Source: Glandiceps talaboti
Lineage: Eukaryota > Hemichordata > Enteropneusta > Spengelidae
Length of the DNA: 64,000 bases
Assembly: GCF_964340395.1 (NCBI RefSeq)
Contig: NC_135551.1
Location: forward strand, 5,782,963 to 5,846,962
Reading direction: 5' to 3'
The notes under the pieces were generated by a model. That model had not been told where the DNA came from and searched no databases. It saw only the letters and a list, made by a program, of their open reading frames with translations. Of the stretch, positions 45,235-56,209 are shown piece by piece. The position numbers and the translations under genes are program-made. Numbering within the stretch: position 1 is the first letter of the stretch; every line of letters begins with the position of its first letter.

Positions 45235-47820
45235 TCATTTATTTGTATGGATTATCGAATGTCTTTTCAGATGTCCACTTTGAGTAAACTCTTTACCACA
45301 CTCTTTGCATACAAATGGTCTTTCATTTGTATGTATCCTCATGTGCTTTTTCAGATTACTACTATGATTAAACCCTTTACCACACTCTTTACATACAAAT
45401 GATCTTTCATTTCTATGGGCCATCATGTGTACCTTCAGATTACTACTCTTAGTAAACCCTTTACCGCACGTTTTGCATACAAATGGTCTTTCATTTGTAT
45501 GGATCCACATGTGTACCTTCAGATTACTACTCTTAGTAAACCCTTTACCACACTCTTTACATACAAATGGTCTTTCATTTATATGGATCATCAAATGGTC
45601 TTTCAGATGTCCTCCTTGAATAAACCGTTTACCACACTCTTTACATACAAATGGTCTTTCATTTGTATGCATCCGCATGTGTACCTTCAGATTACTACTC
45701 TTAGTAAACCCTTTACCACACTCTTTGCATACGAATGGTCTTTCATTTGTATGTATCATCATGTGTACCTTCAGATTACTACTCTTAGTAAACCCTTTAC
45801 CACACTCTTTACATACAAATGGTCTTTCATTTATATGGATCATCAAATGGTCTTTCAGATGTCCTCCTTGAATAAACCCTTTACCACACTCTTTACATAC
45901 AAATGGTCTTTCATTTGTATGCATCCACATGTGTACCTTCAGATTACTACTCTTAGTAAACCCTTTACCACACTCTTTACATACAAATGGTCTTTCATTT
46001 ATATGGATCATCAAATGGTCTTTCAGATGTCCTCCTTGAATAAACCCTTTACCACACTCTTTACATACAAATGGTCTTTCATTTGTATGATGCATCCGCA
46101 TGTGTACCTTCAGATTACTACTCTTAGTAAACCCTTTACCACACTCTTTACATACAAATGGTCTTTCATTTGTATGTATCATCATGTGTACCTTCAGATT
46201 ACTACTCTTAGTAAACCCTTTACCACACTCTTTACATACAAATGGTCTTTCATTTATATGGATCATCAAATGGTCTTTCAGATGTCCTCCTCGAATAAAC
46301 CCTTTACCACACTCTTTACATACAAATGGTCTTTCATTTGTATGTATCATCATGTGTACCTTCAGATTACTACTATTAGTAAACCCTTTACCACACTCTT
46401 TACATACAAATGGTCTTTCATTTGTATGTATCATCATGTGTACCTTCAGATTACTACTCTTAGTAAACCCTTTACCACACTCTTTACATACAAATGGTCT
46501 TTCATTTGTATGCATCCACATGTGTACCTTCAGATTACTACTCTTAATAAACCCTTTACCACACTCTTTACATACAAATGGTCTTTCATTTATATGGATC
46601 ATCAAATGGTCTTTCAGATGTCCTCCTTGAATAAACCCTTTACCACACTCTTTACATACAAATGGTCTTTCATTTGTATGATGCATCCGCATGTGTACCT
46701 TCAGATTACTACTCTTAGTAAACCCTTTACCACACTCTTTACATACAAATGGTCTTTCATTTGTATGTATCATCATGTGTACCTTCAGATTACTACTCTT
46801 AGTAAACCCTTTACCACACTCTTTACATACAAATGGTCTTTCATTTGTATGTATCATCATGTGTACCTTCAGATTACAACTCTTAGTAAACCCTTTACCA
46901 CACTCTTTACATACAAATGGTCTTTCATTTATATGGATCATCAAATGGTCTTTCAGATGTCCTCCTTGAATAAACCCTTTACCACACTCTTTACATACAA
47001 ATGGTCTTTCATTTGTATGCATCCGCATGTGTACCTTCAGATTACTACTCTTGGTAAACCCTTTACCACACTCTTTACATACAAATGGTCTTTCACAGTT
47101 GTATTTCTTGGCATCATATCCATGATCATCTTCTGTATTCACTGTACAAGTATAATCCACTTGCTGTATCCCTATAGGGAAGAGATTTCTACAGCTATCG
47201 GTAGAATTTTCATGAATTGGTGTAGATATGCAATAGTCTGGGTCTTCCACTGTGGTTAGTTGTTTAGTTTCCTTGTTATGGTCTGGGTCTTCCACTGTGG
47301 TTAGTTGTTTAGTTTCCTTGTTATGGTCTGGGTCTTCCACTGTGGTTAGTTGTTTGGTTGGCTTGCTATTCACAGTTTGTACAGGGTATTGAAAATCTTC
47401 ACTTGTTACTTTCCAATAATTTTGTTCTGTGCCAATGTCATGGTCACCTGGTATCACACTATCTTCTATCTTTATTTGCATATCCTCCTGCACTGTGTCA
47501 GTGGAAAACATATTTTCTGTGACAACATATGGTTTGGTCTCTATCTTAACTTGGAAAGGTTTATCAGAATGATGAAATACATTTGTTGAATCATGATTGA
47601 TGTTCCTGTTTAATTCTTCATCATAATAACCCTGGTTGTTGTCATCTTCCTGCTTCACCACAACTTCCTCTCTGTCTTGTCTCTGTTCTTCATCTTTCAC
47701 CAGGATATGTTTATCAGAACAAGAAAGTAATTCAGTCATATTACCCACAATGCCATTTTCTTGACTGCAGTACAGGCTGCTATTCATAGAATGTTCTTGT
47801 TTGACTATAATCTTCTCCAT
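45235..47820 (-). CDS. 22-finger C2H2 zinc-finger protein, unit D
   Basis: 861 residues and 22 intact fingers, like B and C, but with several replacements. NMTELLSC stands in place of NMAESLSC. HHSDKP is shared with gene A, whereas B/C have HHFDKP. Finger 3 is a TKSCNLKVHMMIH type and finger 4 TKSSNLKVHMMIH, where B/C have MWMH then TKSC. Finger 20 has TKSSNLKVHMMAHR for IKSSNLKVHMMTHR. Three 15-residue repeats and all five V/I-K-x-E motifs are kept. That the frame is open over 861 codons despite these changes argues for a functional protein. Stop and decayed trailing finger are as in B. Confidence 0.92.
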   Translation of the reverse strand: MEKIIVKQEHSMNSSLYCSQENGIVGNMTELLSCSDKHILVKDEEQRQDREEVVVKQEDDNNQGYYDEELNRNINHDSTNVFHHSDKPFQVKIETKPYVVTENMFSTDTVQEDMQIKIEDSVIPGDHDIGTEQNYWKVTSEDFQYPVQTVNSKPTKQLTTVEDPDHNKETKQLTTVEDPDHNKETKQLTTVEDPDYCISTPIHENSTDSCRNLFPIGIQQVDYTCTVNTEDDHGYDAKKYNCERPFVCKECGKGFTKSSNLKVHMRMHTNERPFVCKECGKGFIQGGHLKDHLMIHINERPFVCKECGKGFTKSCNLKVHMMIHTNERPFVCKECGKGFTKSSNLKVHMMIHTNERPFVCKECGKGFTKSSNLKVHMRMHHTNERPFVCKECGKGFIQGGHLKDHLMIHINERPFVCKECGKGFIKSSNLKVHMWMHTNERPFVCKECGKGFTKSSNLKVHMMIHTNERPFVCKECGKGFTNSSNLKVHMMIHTNERPFVCKECGKGFIRGGHLKDHLMIHINERPFVCKECGKGFTKSSNLKVHMMIHTNERPFVCKECGKGFTKSSNLKVHMRMHHTNERPFVCKECGKGFIQGGHLKDHLMIHINERPFVCKECGKGFTKSSNLKVHMWMHTNERPFVCKECGKGFIQGGHLKDHLMIHINERPFVCKECGKGFTKSSNLKVHMMIHTNERPFVCKECGKGFTKSSNLKVHMRMHTNERPFVCKECGKRFIQGGHLKDHLMIHINERPFVCKECGKGFTKSSNLKVHMWIHTNERPFVCKTCGKGFTKSSNLKVHMMAHRNERSFVCKECGKGFNHSSNLKKHMRIHTNERPFVCKECGKEFTQSGHLKRHSIIHTNK

Positions 47821-48029
47821 ATCTTGTGGACACCTCTATCATCTACTGGTATGAGTTAGATATCTGCATAACTATGAGTCAGGTATCTGTTGAATAAACA
47901 GAACTGTATGATTACCCATAACTTTCCTGCCATTAATGGGGCACAAGCTGAGTTGATACATATTTGGACATTGTTTTTATTGTATACATAATAGGTACTC
48001 AAAGTAGTTGTGCTAACTGTAGTATACTT

Positions 48030-48593
48030 TTTTTTTTTCCCCTTTTTTTTTTTAATTTCCAAAACAACTGCAAGACAATACAAAGGCAAACAATACATTA
48101 CAGAGAAAACACAGGACGTACAAACGGAGAGGGGAAGGGTTAGTTAACTTAATTAAATAGATTAATACATGGGATTGGAAATAATTACAATTGATAAAGA
48201 ATAATGTAACAATATCTTGAACAGAAATATCTGTCTGTAATGAAAGGACTAAGCACAGAATCCTAACTTAATCACAGGAAAAACACTCAATCCCTACTCA
48301 GTTGAAAAACCAGTTGCATGACTTACAGTAACGTAATAATTACAAAACTAATGATTCCCATTTGTGCTCCAGGGCTCCTCTGCGAGCAAATTTAATTTCC
48401 ATATCCTTAACACTTTTGAGATAACTAATAAATGAATCAAAATTGGAGTCTGGACGCCTTTCAATTAACCAAGCTTTATACAAAAAAAATTTGCCCAAGA
48501 TGATAAGGTGATTGACTAAATTGAAGATTTTGTCGCAAATGTCAAACTTACCAAAAATCACATCTGACATAGACAAATGAATATCAGGAACAA
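48030..48593 (-). mobile_element. 5'-truncated LINE tail, L1/Tx1-like (unit D only)
   Basis: Flanked by the 15-bp duplication AACTGTAGTATACTT (48015-48029 and 48594-48608), with a poly(A)-type tail on the minus strand (the T-run at 48028-48053). The minus-strand frame 48340-48576 ends a reverse-transcriptase ORF: NLVNHLIILGKFFLYKAWL, then SYLKSVKDMEIKFARR, typical of the C-terminus of L1/Tx1-like ORF2. The empty site is in A, B and C (CTAACTGTAGTATACTTAAA). Target-primed insertion after D separated from the others. Confidence 0.88.
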
Positions 48594-49332
48594 AACTGTA
48601 GTATACTTAAAGAAGCCATATGGACGGCAGAGTGATATTTATTTAGGATTTCTTATATGCAAAATAACTATATTATGTTTTCGAAACTACTTGAAAACAG
48701 TATGTAAAGCAACATATACGAAGTGCATGTGAGTAACTCAATGAATTGCCAAAAATCAAAAAATTTGCAAAAAGGTTTGTTATTGTTTGTACACTTTCAA
48801 GCCTTTTGCAATTTACTAACTTATAAACATGGTCTTGGTATACGTTGTTTCACATTGACTTTTCAAATTGGAAAACATAGTCGAGTTATTTTATGATTAA
48901 AAAATCCAAAATAAATGCCAACTTATCAACCATACGGCCACTATACTTGCAATTAACTAAACTCAAACCTGGTATCAGGATATAAGTCATACAATGTATA
49001 TGCTGAAGATATTTAAAGTCTTTCCATTTATAATAGTATGGACTACAGCTTAGAATGGAAATTTGGAAAAGGAAATGTGTTTATTTTTTCTAAATGATAA
49101 ATCTACCTTAGCAGCATGCGGACATTAAAGGAAGATTTTCATTTATGGTGCCTTGAAATATGCTGTGATTTATATGATAGTGCAACATCACTTGGGAGAA
49201 CACTGGCTATGGTGTAAAACTGTGACACTGCGAATGGCAGAGTCTGTACACTACCAAAATTTGCTATGGTGACGCTCTACTTCCTGTCAGTGAGCACCTT
49301 AATAGTTGGGGTATACATGGTATAAAATAATA

Positions 49333-49460
49333 ATGTTGAGTTCTTATATAGTGCTTTCCCACACCATGCTCAAAGTGCTTTACAATTATTACCCATGGCT
49401 CGTATCAGAACGGTACAACAGCCCTTTAGTCTTCCTCAACTCCCCAGGGAGCATACATTA
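49333..49460 (-). mobile_element. SINE fragment (unit D)
   Basis: Copy of 21531-21655 with minor changes. Confidence 0.8.
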
Positions 49461-50050
49461 TTAGGGAGACCTAATACATCCATGGTTAATCATGCAGCAA
49501 TGTTGCTTTCCTCAATGTCTGAATACAAAAAAATCCCTGATTTACACTTACACAGAATACCATTACCACGGAACAGATTCTTAAGAAATGATACTATGGG
49601 GGTGATGACACCCCGTATTTCAGCAAAGGCACAATATTCTCAATTTCCTGTTTGTGACTAGTAGTTGGGTGTGGCCTTTTCTAATGTAGACTCTCTCACT
49701 AGTCCTCGAGAGCATCATTGTTAGCTGTTTTGTACGTACCAATATCTAGGAATAAATTGTACTAGAATATCCATGTACTACATAAGGCTATTAAATCGTT
49801 TGTTGACATATGTTACTGCGACTTCATGTTATTGCGATGAGTCCTACTAATTTATGCCTGGGACACAGGCATTTGTTTCCCGAGTTATGTCTCAGAATGT
49901 TTCAATCAGAATACAATAAAATGTCGATAATATCGTTAATATTGATGTACATAACCAACTATATACGAAAGGGGTAAAATTACACTTGTTTCTGTGATCC
50001 TGCAGTTTCACTCACTGCGAAAGAAGACACAAGGTATGAAGGCAGCCACC

Positions 50051-50729
50051 ACTACCGATACATAAACACAAACTTTCAACCGGCCGTTGTACTCGGCAAA
50101 CATTTCGAAGATTTTTCATCCGTCCCTTCCTAGTTCCCAAATTTAATAATCTTCTGGTAAATCCCGGACGTCGTTGTTACAATCGGACCACGCTCACAGG
50201 GGCGTGTAATATTGCATAGATTGTTGTTTTCCAGGTCTACAGACTAAATATAACAACCTTTTGAATATATATTCCTACCTGTATAGGGAATAGTATACGT
50301 AGTACTATAGATCGATACATTTGTAGCAGCAAGATTCGTATGATATTTTCCTAAGAAAACGGAAATCTAAGCAATAATACACGCCCCTGTGACCACGCTT
50401 ACCAAAGATATCAACCGATTTCTGACGCCATGTAGGGGAATTGGAGGAGATAAATTTTTTCTAAACTACCTATTTTGCATATTGTCCTAGCCCTTTACAT
50501 GTATGTAACAGCAGCACATGTTACGGCCGATAGCGGCTCCCCATTTACCATGTAAACATCGATATCCAATCACGTTCTCGGAAGGTAGTTAGAAAAAATG
50601 TATCTGCTCAATTTCCACTACATGGTGTCAGAAATTAGTTGATATCTTTGGAACGGACAGATGATAAAATATTCGAAATGTTTGACAAGTAAAACGGCCG
50701 CTTGAAAGTTCATGTTTATGTACGGTAAT
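50051..50729. mobile_element. foldback element (unit D)
   Basis: The same inverted-repeat element as in B/C. Here it is free of the 2.8-kb insertion but broken by the 197-bp MITE in its left arm. Confidence 0.8.
50195..50391. mobile_element. 197-bp hAT-like MITE (unit D only)
   Basis: Ends CACAGGGGCGTGTAATATTG and CAATAATACACGCCCCTGTG with the perfect 8-bp duplication ACCACGCT (50187-50194 and 50392-50399). Its two halves match the right and left ends of the 2.8-kb element at 22533-25356, in inverted orientation, so it is an internal-deletion derivative. B and C have the empty site, CGGACCACGCTTACC near 22378. Confidence 0.93.
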
Positions 50730-51405
50730 GATCTAGAACTTATAGTTGCACAACTCTTCCCATTTTGTGTTTACAGCGCAAGTGTTACTTCATTTATTAG
50801 TGGAATACGAGATACCACAGACCCACCACCAAAGCTTTGATTTCATATATGCATATATGCGAGTTGAAAATGGGGCGAGTTGTAACACCCGATATAGAAA
50901 CTGTGTGAGAGAGTGTATGTATGTCATTGTCGACGCTACTTCCATATTCTGAAAACCAGATTCTCGTGAAAATGAGATGTAAAATTATATAGTATACCTA
51001 CCACTGATTAATCAGATGTTCTGCGGTTGCTTTACATGGTTGATGTCAACGTTGTTCTGTGCATCAGCACAGTTCAAACACTGAACACATAGAAGCCTGA
51101 GGCGTAAAAACGGAGGTGACCTACAGAGCGCCATCAAGCGGTAACCTCTATGTTTATAATAGGCCACAGGGGTGCGTTCAAGAACAGAACATCGGGGGCA
51201 TGGGGCAGGAGCACGTATTACATGTATTACTTTTAATACCAAATATTCCACATCGTCTAAATTTATCCTTCCACCTCTTTCACATTTTTAATGTCTACTG
51301 TTTTTAGCTCAGCCCATACATTTACTAATGTCTATGTTTTTAAATTGTATTGTATAAATTTGTGCTATATGTGATGCATATTGTATTTGTGATATGTATA
51401 TGGTA

Positions 51406-51583
51406 GGTGACGGATCAACTCGTCCCAATTTCAACTCGTCTCATTTCAACTCATCCCGCTCATAAACGTTTACTAGTGTTGTTGGGGCGTGTTGAAAATG
51501 GGACGAGTTAAAAATGGGGCGAGTTGAAATTGAGGCGAGTTGAAATGGGACGAGTTGAAATTGGGACGAAGTGAATCGCAATC
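51406..51583. mobile_element. 178-bp GGTGAC element (unit D)
   Basis: Copy of 26225-26386 with one more repeat word near its left end. Confidence 0.87.
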
Positions 51584-51626
51584 ATATGGTATATGTACAT
51601 GTATACATACATACATACATACATAC

Positions 51627-52239
51627 GGTGACAGATCAACTCGTCCCAATTCAACTCGTCCCACTCAACTCGTCCAATTTTCAACTTGCCCCAATTTCAA
51701 CTCGCCCCAACTCTTTACAATATAATTTACCGGTGCATATACGAAAGCGAACTTAGTAGTACTCAGATTAGTGGGTCTGTGGTATCTCGTATTCCACTAA
51801 TAAATGAAGTAACACTTGCGCTGTAAACACATACTGCAATACTTAGTGGGAGAGGAGAAACGTCTCCAAAACCGGTACGCGCTGAAGTTGTAAGAGTGTC
51901 AGTCACTAATACTATCCCTGGTTATATTATCATTATTATTTCTTATTTGGGTTGTAATGTGAAAAGTGATATTCATTTAAGCTCTAATGTGAAAAGTGAT
52001 ATTCCATGACTGAGGAAAGTTGTTGTGCTAGTATAAGTTCTAGATCTAGCAAACACTTAGCCAAAACCCACACCACTTTCTGCTACGAAATGTTACATTT
52101 GCTATGCTTCAACTGGCCACGTAGGTAAAATCGTGTGTGTTTCGGTCCCCGTACTTCGAGTCCATGTATCGTTTAGATTTATAAACGTTTACTAGTGTTG
52201 TTGGGACGAGTTGAAATTGGGACGAAGTGAATCGCAATC
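51627..52239. mobile_element. 613-bp GGTGAC element (unit D)
   Basis: Copy of 26426-27019 with an extra GACGAGTTGAAATTGG word before its right end. Confidence 0.85.
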
Positions 52240-52663
52240 CATACATACATAGGTACATATATACATATATACACACATAGGTATATACGTACGTACATAT
52301 ATACATACATACATACACACATATACATAGGTTATTTGTAGAGTTAATTAACGATACCAGAATGTAGTAGTATATGAATAAGTGGTACATGAATTCTACG
52401 TAGTTGATATTTTTATATTTTATGCCCTGCCTTATTATTTACCAGGGCCAATACCTCTTGTATTGAGGGATGGAAAGATGTCCTCTATATATGTCAGCTT
52501 TGTACCTGGTTTGAATGAATTACATACTGTATGTCACAATACCTGTATGACGGACAAATAGACCCTTTGGGCAGTGCCTGGAAAAAGGAGGGATGGCTTG
52601 AACAATTTTAGCTCAGTACAGTTTTCTTTTATAAGAATGCCATTGTGTATTTATTTCTATTAA

Positions 52664-52868
52664 CCCCTTCAATACTGAAAACATTCCCGCCAAACTTGTT
52701 TGGACAAAATTCTTGTTTTATGTAAGTTTTTGGCAAATATCAACTTCATTTTAGACAGAAATTAAAGAAATGTTACTTCCTAATAAAGTAATATTATTGT
52801 AATTATGAAAATATTCATATAAATTGGGTCCCCATATTATTTAAAACTCGTCTCTAGTCATGAAAGGG
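52664..52868. mobile_element. 205-bp TTAA-flanked MITE (unit D)
   Basis: Copy of 27465-27669 with TTAA on both sides. Confidence 0.9.
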
Positions 52869-53907
52869 TTAATTCTGTACTAATATAGTTTGTTTGGATA
52901 CATGCTCGGCATACTTCTATCAGTTTGTATTAAATTGAATGTACAGGGTAGTTGCATAGTAACCACACACCTGTCATTATTTACTTTACAATTCTGTCAA
53001 ATTCCTCTTTGACTGCTAACAACTCTGTTAAGTTATTTGACTGAATAATTTGTAACATGTTTGTCCTGTCAACTCAGAATCTCCTACACCATGAGATAAT
53101 AGCAAGTGGACATTTAATTCTGTTACCAAAATTGTCTACTATTCTCACCATTGTACAAAAAATAATCAACATAAATTCAAGACAGACATTAAACCTGTGC
53201 TAGCTGTAACTCATCCTTGTAAACCACAGCCTCTTTTACAGCACTGTCCAAAACGTCAATAGGTTTGCAGTGTCGCTGGAGAAAGAACAGCTCTGGTTTG
53301 CGAGAATGTCTGTAACTAGGGTATGGTACGGTATCATCTATTTTATTAGACCAATGGATTTACTGAAAATATGTTAGAGTACCAATAATTAGACATTGTA
53401 CAGGTCAGTTATGTATATTTTTTACATTGTTTATAAGTTGTATAGTAATAAGTTGAAATTGTGAATCATTGGGGTGCTGATTTTTGGGTGCGGACCCAAA
53501 AATCCATTTCATTGTATATGATATAGTATACCATTTGAGTGTGTAGGTACCATACTAAATGTATAGTTCTACACAAACATGTTTATCCAATGGTAATTCA
53601 ATACTGTACAGGGTGTACAATATTACCAGTATTAGTTACTGTATCTAAGAAAGCAATAAAAAAACCCAAAAGCGTTTCAGCAGCTTCAAGACTCGTCATT
53701 TTTGCATGAGCATTTTAGCCAACTCTATTGGGTTACTTGGTCAGTGCCTTGATACAATTACTGTGTATTTGATTGTGATGTTTTATAATGTTTTTGATCA
53801 ATAGATTGCTCGAACATCTGCTTTGTAACAGTCACATGATCACCAAACTACTAACTTCTACAAATACAACATTGGCAACATATGACTTCAACATTTGACA
53901 AAGACTG

Positions 53908-55420
53908 CAAGATATGATATATAGTTGCGCCGTCATTGGCCACCTCTAGTGGTGCCTGGTGGTATTATACGCCATATCTTACAGGTTACATTTCATAGAG
54001 ATAAAAATCACTTAGTTTAGATTATTAAGAAACCTATATATACACACTGAAAGTGTACTGTTATGTTAAAACCTACAAGAATTCCCTGTTGGCCTTCTTC
54101 ATTACTTATTAATTTATTCTGTTTCTTTGACTGTAAAAGCTGCCTCATTGATACCACATACAAATTACATTGTGTTCTATAAACATTCTTGGTTTTCTTT
54201 CCTGCAGCAAACGGGGGTGTTTATCCTTGACTACCAGAATGTATAACTAATAGTACACAAGTCAGAGGGTGTATCACCTTGAATAATAGAATATATAAAC
54301 CTCATCACATACAAGCATATTAACCAAAATCTTAAATGAAGACACACACTGCATTCATATTAACATACAGTATGTGGAAAAGTCTACATATAGTTTCATT
54401 TTGGTTTTACATTGTTGAAGGTTTTGACAATAGTTTTAACAAAACTTGTGCTAACAATTTATACAGCAAAAATCTTTTCTACTAATATGTAGCTGTAAGT
54501 ACAGTTTTTACTGGTACTGGTGAATGGTTGATTACTGGCACAACAGTTCGTAGTATTCCAAAGTGAAATACGAAGCTACGAGATTTACAGCTGATTCCCA
54601 ATGAAGCACTTCAGTTTTAGAATGTTTTTATGAAAAAGAGGAAGAGATGACACTTTAAATGTACCAACATTCAGATTTATGATCAAGCTGAAATTTCAGT
54701 CGTCTTTTTTGAAAACACTTACAGATGAATAAATACAAGAATTTGACTTTCATTCTCGTTATTATGAATAGCAAGAAAAGTTGTCTATACTGTAGTACTG
54801 TTTCCATTCTGGCATTCCTTCAAAGCTGCAGAAATACAATTTTTTTTTTCTCATTGTCTGTGAGAGTAAAAAAGAGTGATCATACATCTGACAACCTTAT
54901 TATCAGAGTGCCTTTCAGTTCGTCTGATTGTCCAAGTATAAAATTCATTTCAGATTGGTGTCAGAAGACTTGGGTTCACAGCAGGACAGTGCTAGTGAGT
55001 CAGTCCGATAGTAAAGGAATGTCACTAAAGACCATATCTCCGAGTTAACAGTAGTAAAATCATGCATTTCATGAATGGTAGACCCAGTAATGTCTTTGGC
55101 AGTAGGACATTTTTCCTAAATACATAACTAACAACCTGTGTCTTTCACGTTGTACAGCTACAGCAAGGAGTGTTTGCCAGAAGACTGTACATTACATATA
55201 CATTTACAGCTAAAACAGTTAGTGCTTGCCAGAAGACTGTACATAACATTTATTGATCAATGCCAATCTTTTAAGAAGTTCAAGTTGTTGTTTTACTTGA
55301 ACACTTTTATTGCTGAACACAGGATGGTTGTGATTGAAGAGAGCATTTTTATTAGATTCATTCATCTTTTTAGATTCCCCTCAATAACAATCAATTGCTA
55401 TGTTCAGAAGTAAAACTGTT
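53908..55420. other. unique right flank, no gene recognised
   Basis: Starts directly after the last array unit. A CTCF-like candidate lies at 53938-53956. A partial tandem repeat (TGCCAGAAGACTGTACAT) occurs at about 55176 and 55228. The plus-strand frame at 54725-55048 shows no domain. Confidence 0.4.
53938..53956 (-). promoter_or_regulatory. CTCF-like motif at the array's right edge
   Basis: On the minus strand GGCACCACTAGAGGTGGCC resembles the CTCF core CCACTAG(A/G)(G/T)GGC, with a mismatch in the GGC part. It lies about 30 bases outside the last unit and points toward the one at 6580. Weak. Confidence 0.2.
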
Positions 55421-55421
55421 G

Positions 55422-55736
55422 TTATCTATCACTTACTAAATGAACAACTCCAATTGTAAATATATATGTTACATATAATCTTCTGGTGAACCTTGCCCAT
55501 TTAAGCCTGTACATCAAGGTACCATTCTCACAAACCAGAGTTATTATTTCTACCACTACATTTCCTGTGGGAGGCTCGTTAAGAACGTTGCTGTAAAAAC
55601 AGGCCGAGGTTTGCGACGATGCAAGGTACAAAGACCACACAAAGGTTGTGACATACTGAGTCCACTGTTCATGAGACTTGTCTGTAAGTAAATCTAATAG
55701 TTTTATATTACAATGATGAGAAAGAAAGAGAAACAT
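55422..55736 (-). CDS. uncharacterised open frame, 104 codons
   Basis: The middle of the translation (for example SNVLNEPPTGNVVVEIITLV) has a protein-like composition and could be an exon or an old coding fossil. I recognise no family, there is no clear splice context, and the length is within chance for AT-rich DNA. Confidence 0.15.
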   Translation of the reverse strand: MFLFLSHHCNIKLLDLLTDKSHEQWTQYVTTFVWSLYLASSQTSACFYSNVLNEPPTGNVVVEIITLVCENGTLMYRLKWARFTRRLYVTYIFTIGVVHLVSDR

Positions 55737-55820
55737 TTCTAGTTGTAACTTACAAAGTAGACAACATTAAGAAATCTCAGATGATATTATTAAATACTAG
55801 TACAATTACAAACGATTTAA

Positions 55821-56209
55821 AGGGACATGGTCTGTAATTTGTAAGTATTCTTTGTCATTTTTGTTTCCAAATAAAAGGTTACTTATATTTTACACTTCAC
55901 TGTCACTTGCTTTACGACTAGTAGCAACTGACAAAACTCTCACCATATCAACTGATGTGATACTGTTTTCTCATATGATATGAATAAAATGACGTCATTT
56001 TTTCTGATATATTAGACTACAGTATCACAGCAGTTTAAATGGTAGCAGTTTTGTCAGTGACTACTGGTCATTAAACAACAAATATGATTATTACTATTAT
56101 TATTATTATTATTAAGTGACAGTGAACAATAAAATATAAGTAACATTTTTCATTTTGTATTTGGAAATAAAAAAGACAAAAATACTTACAAATTACAGAC
56201 CGTATCCCT
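55821..56209. mobile_element. 389-bp foldback MITE
   Basis: Inverted arms of about 100 bases: AGGGACATGGTCTGTAATTT and the complement of AAATTACAGACCGTATCCCT, continuing through GTAAGTATT, TTTCCAAATA, GTTACTTATATTTTA and TTCACTGTCACTT. Left flank is TTAA, right flank GTAA, so possibly a TTAA (piggyBac-type) target with one change. A short (ATT)n run is in the right half. No ORF. Confidence 0.85.

Larger units (their letters stand above)
42605..53907. repeat. tandem array unit D (11.3 kb)
   Basis: Last unit. From 42605 to about 47500 it follows B/C closely, including the AT-rich element and SINE. From about 47500 on it is more diverged and often shares A's variants against B/C. It lacks the 2.8-kb hAT-like element and the 170-bp foldback, and has its own LINE tail (48030-48593) and 197-bp MITE (50195-50391). 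Unit homology ends with CAAAGACTG at 53907. Confidence 0.93.

Noticed and set aside
48340-48576. 78-codon minus-strand frame as a host gene
   Set aside because: The sequence is the C-terminal end of a LINE reverse-transcriptase ORF within an insertion flanked by a 15-bp duplication.
54725-55048. 107-codon plus-strand frame in the right flank
   Set aside because: No recognisable motifs, no splice context, hydrophobic and serine-rich as expected of random AT-rich sequence.
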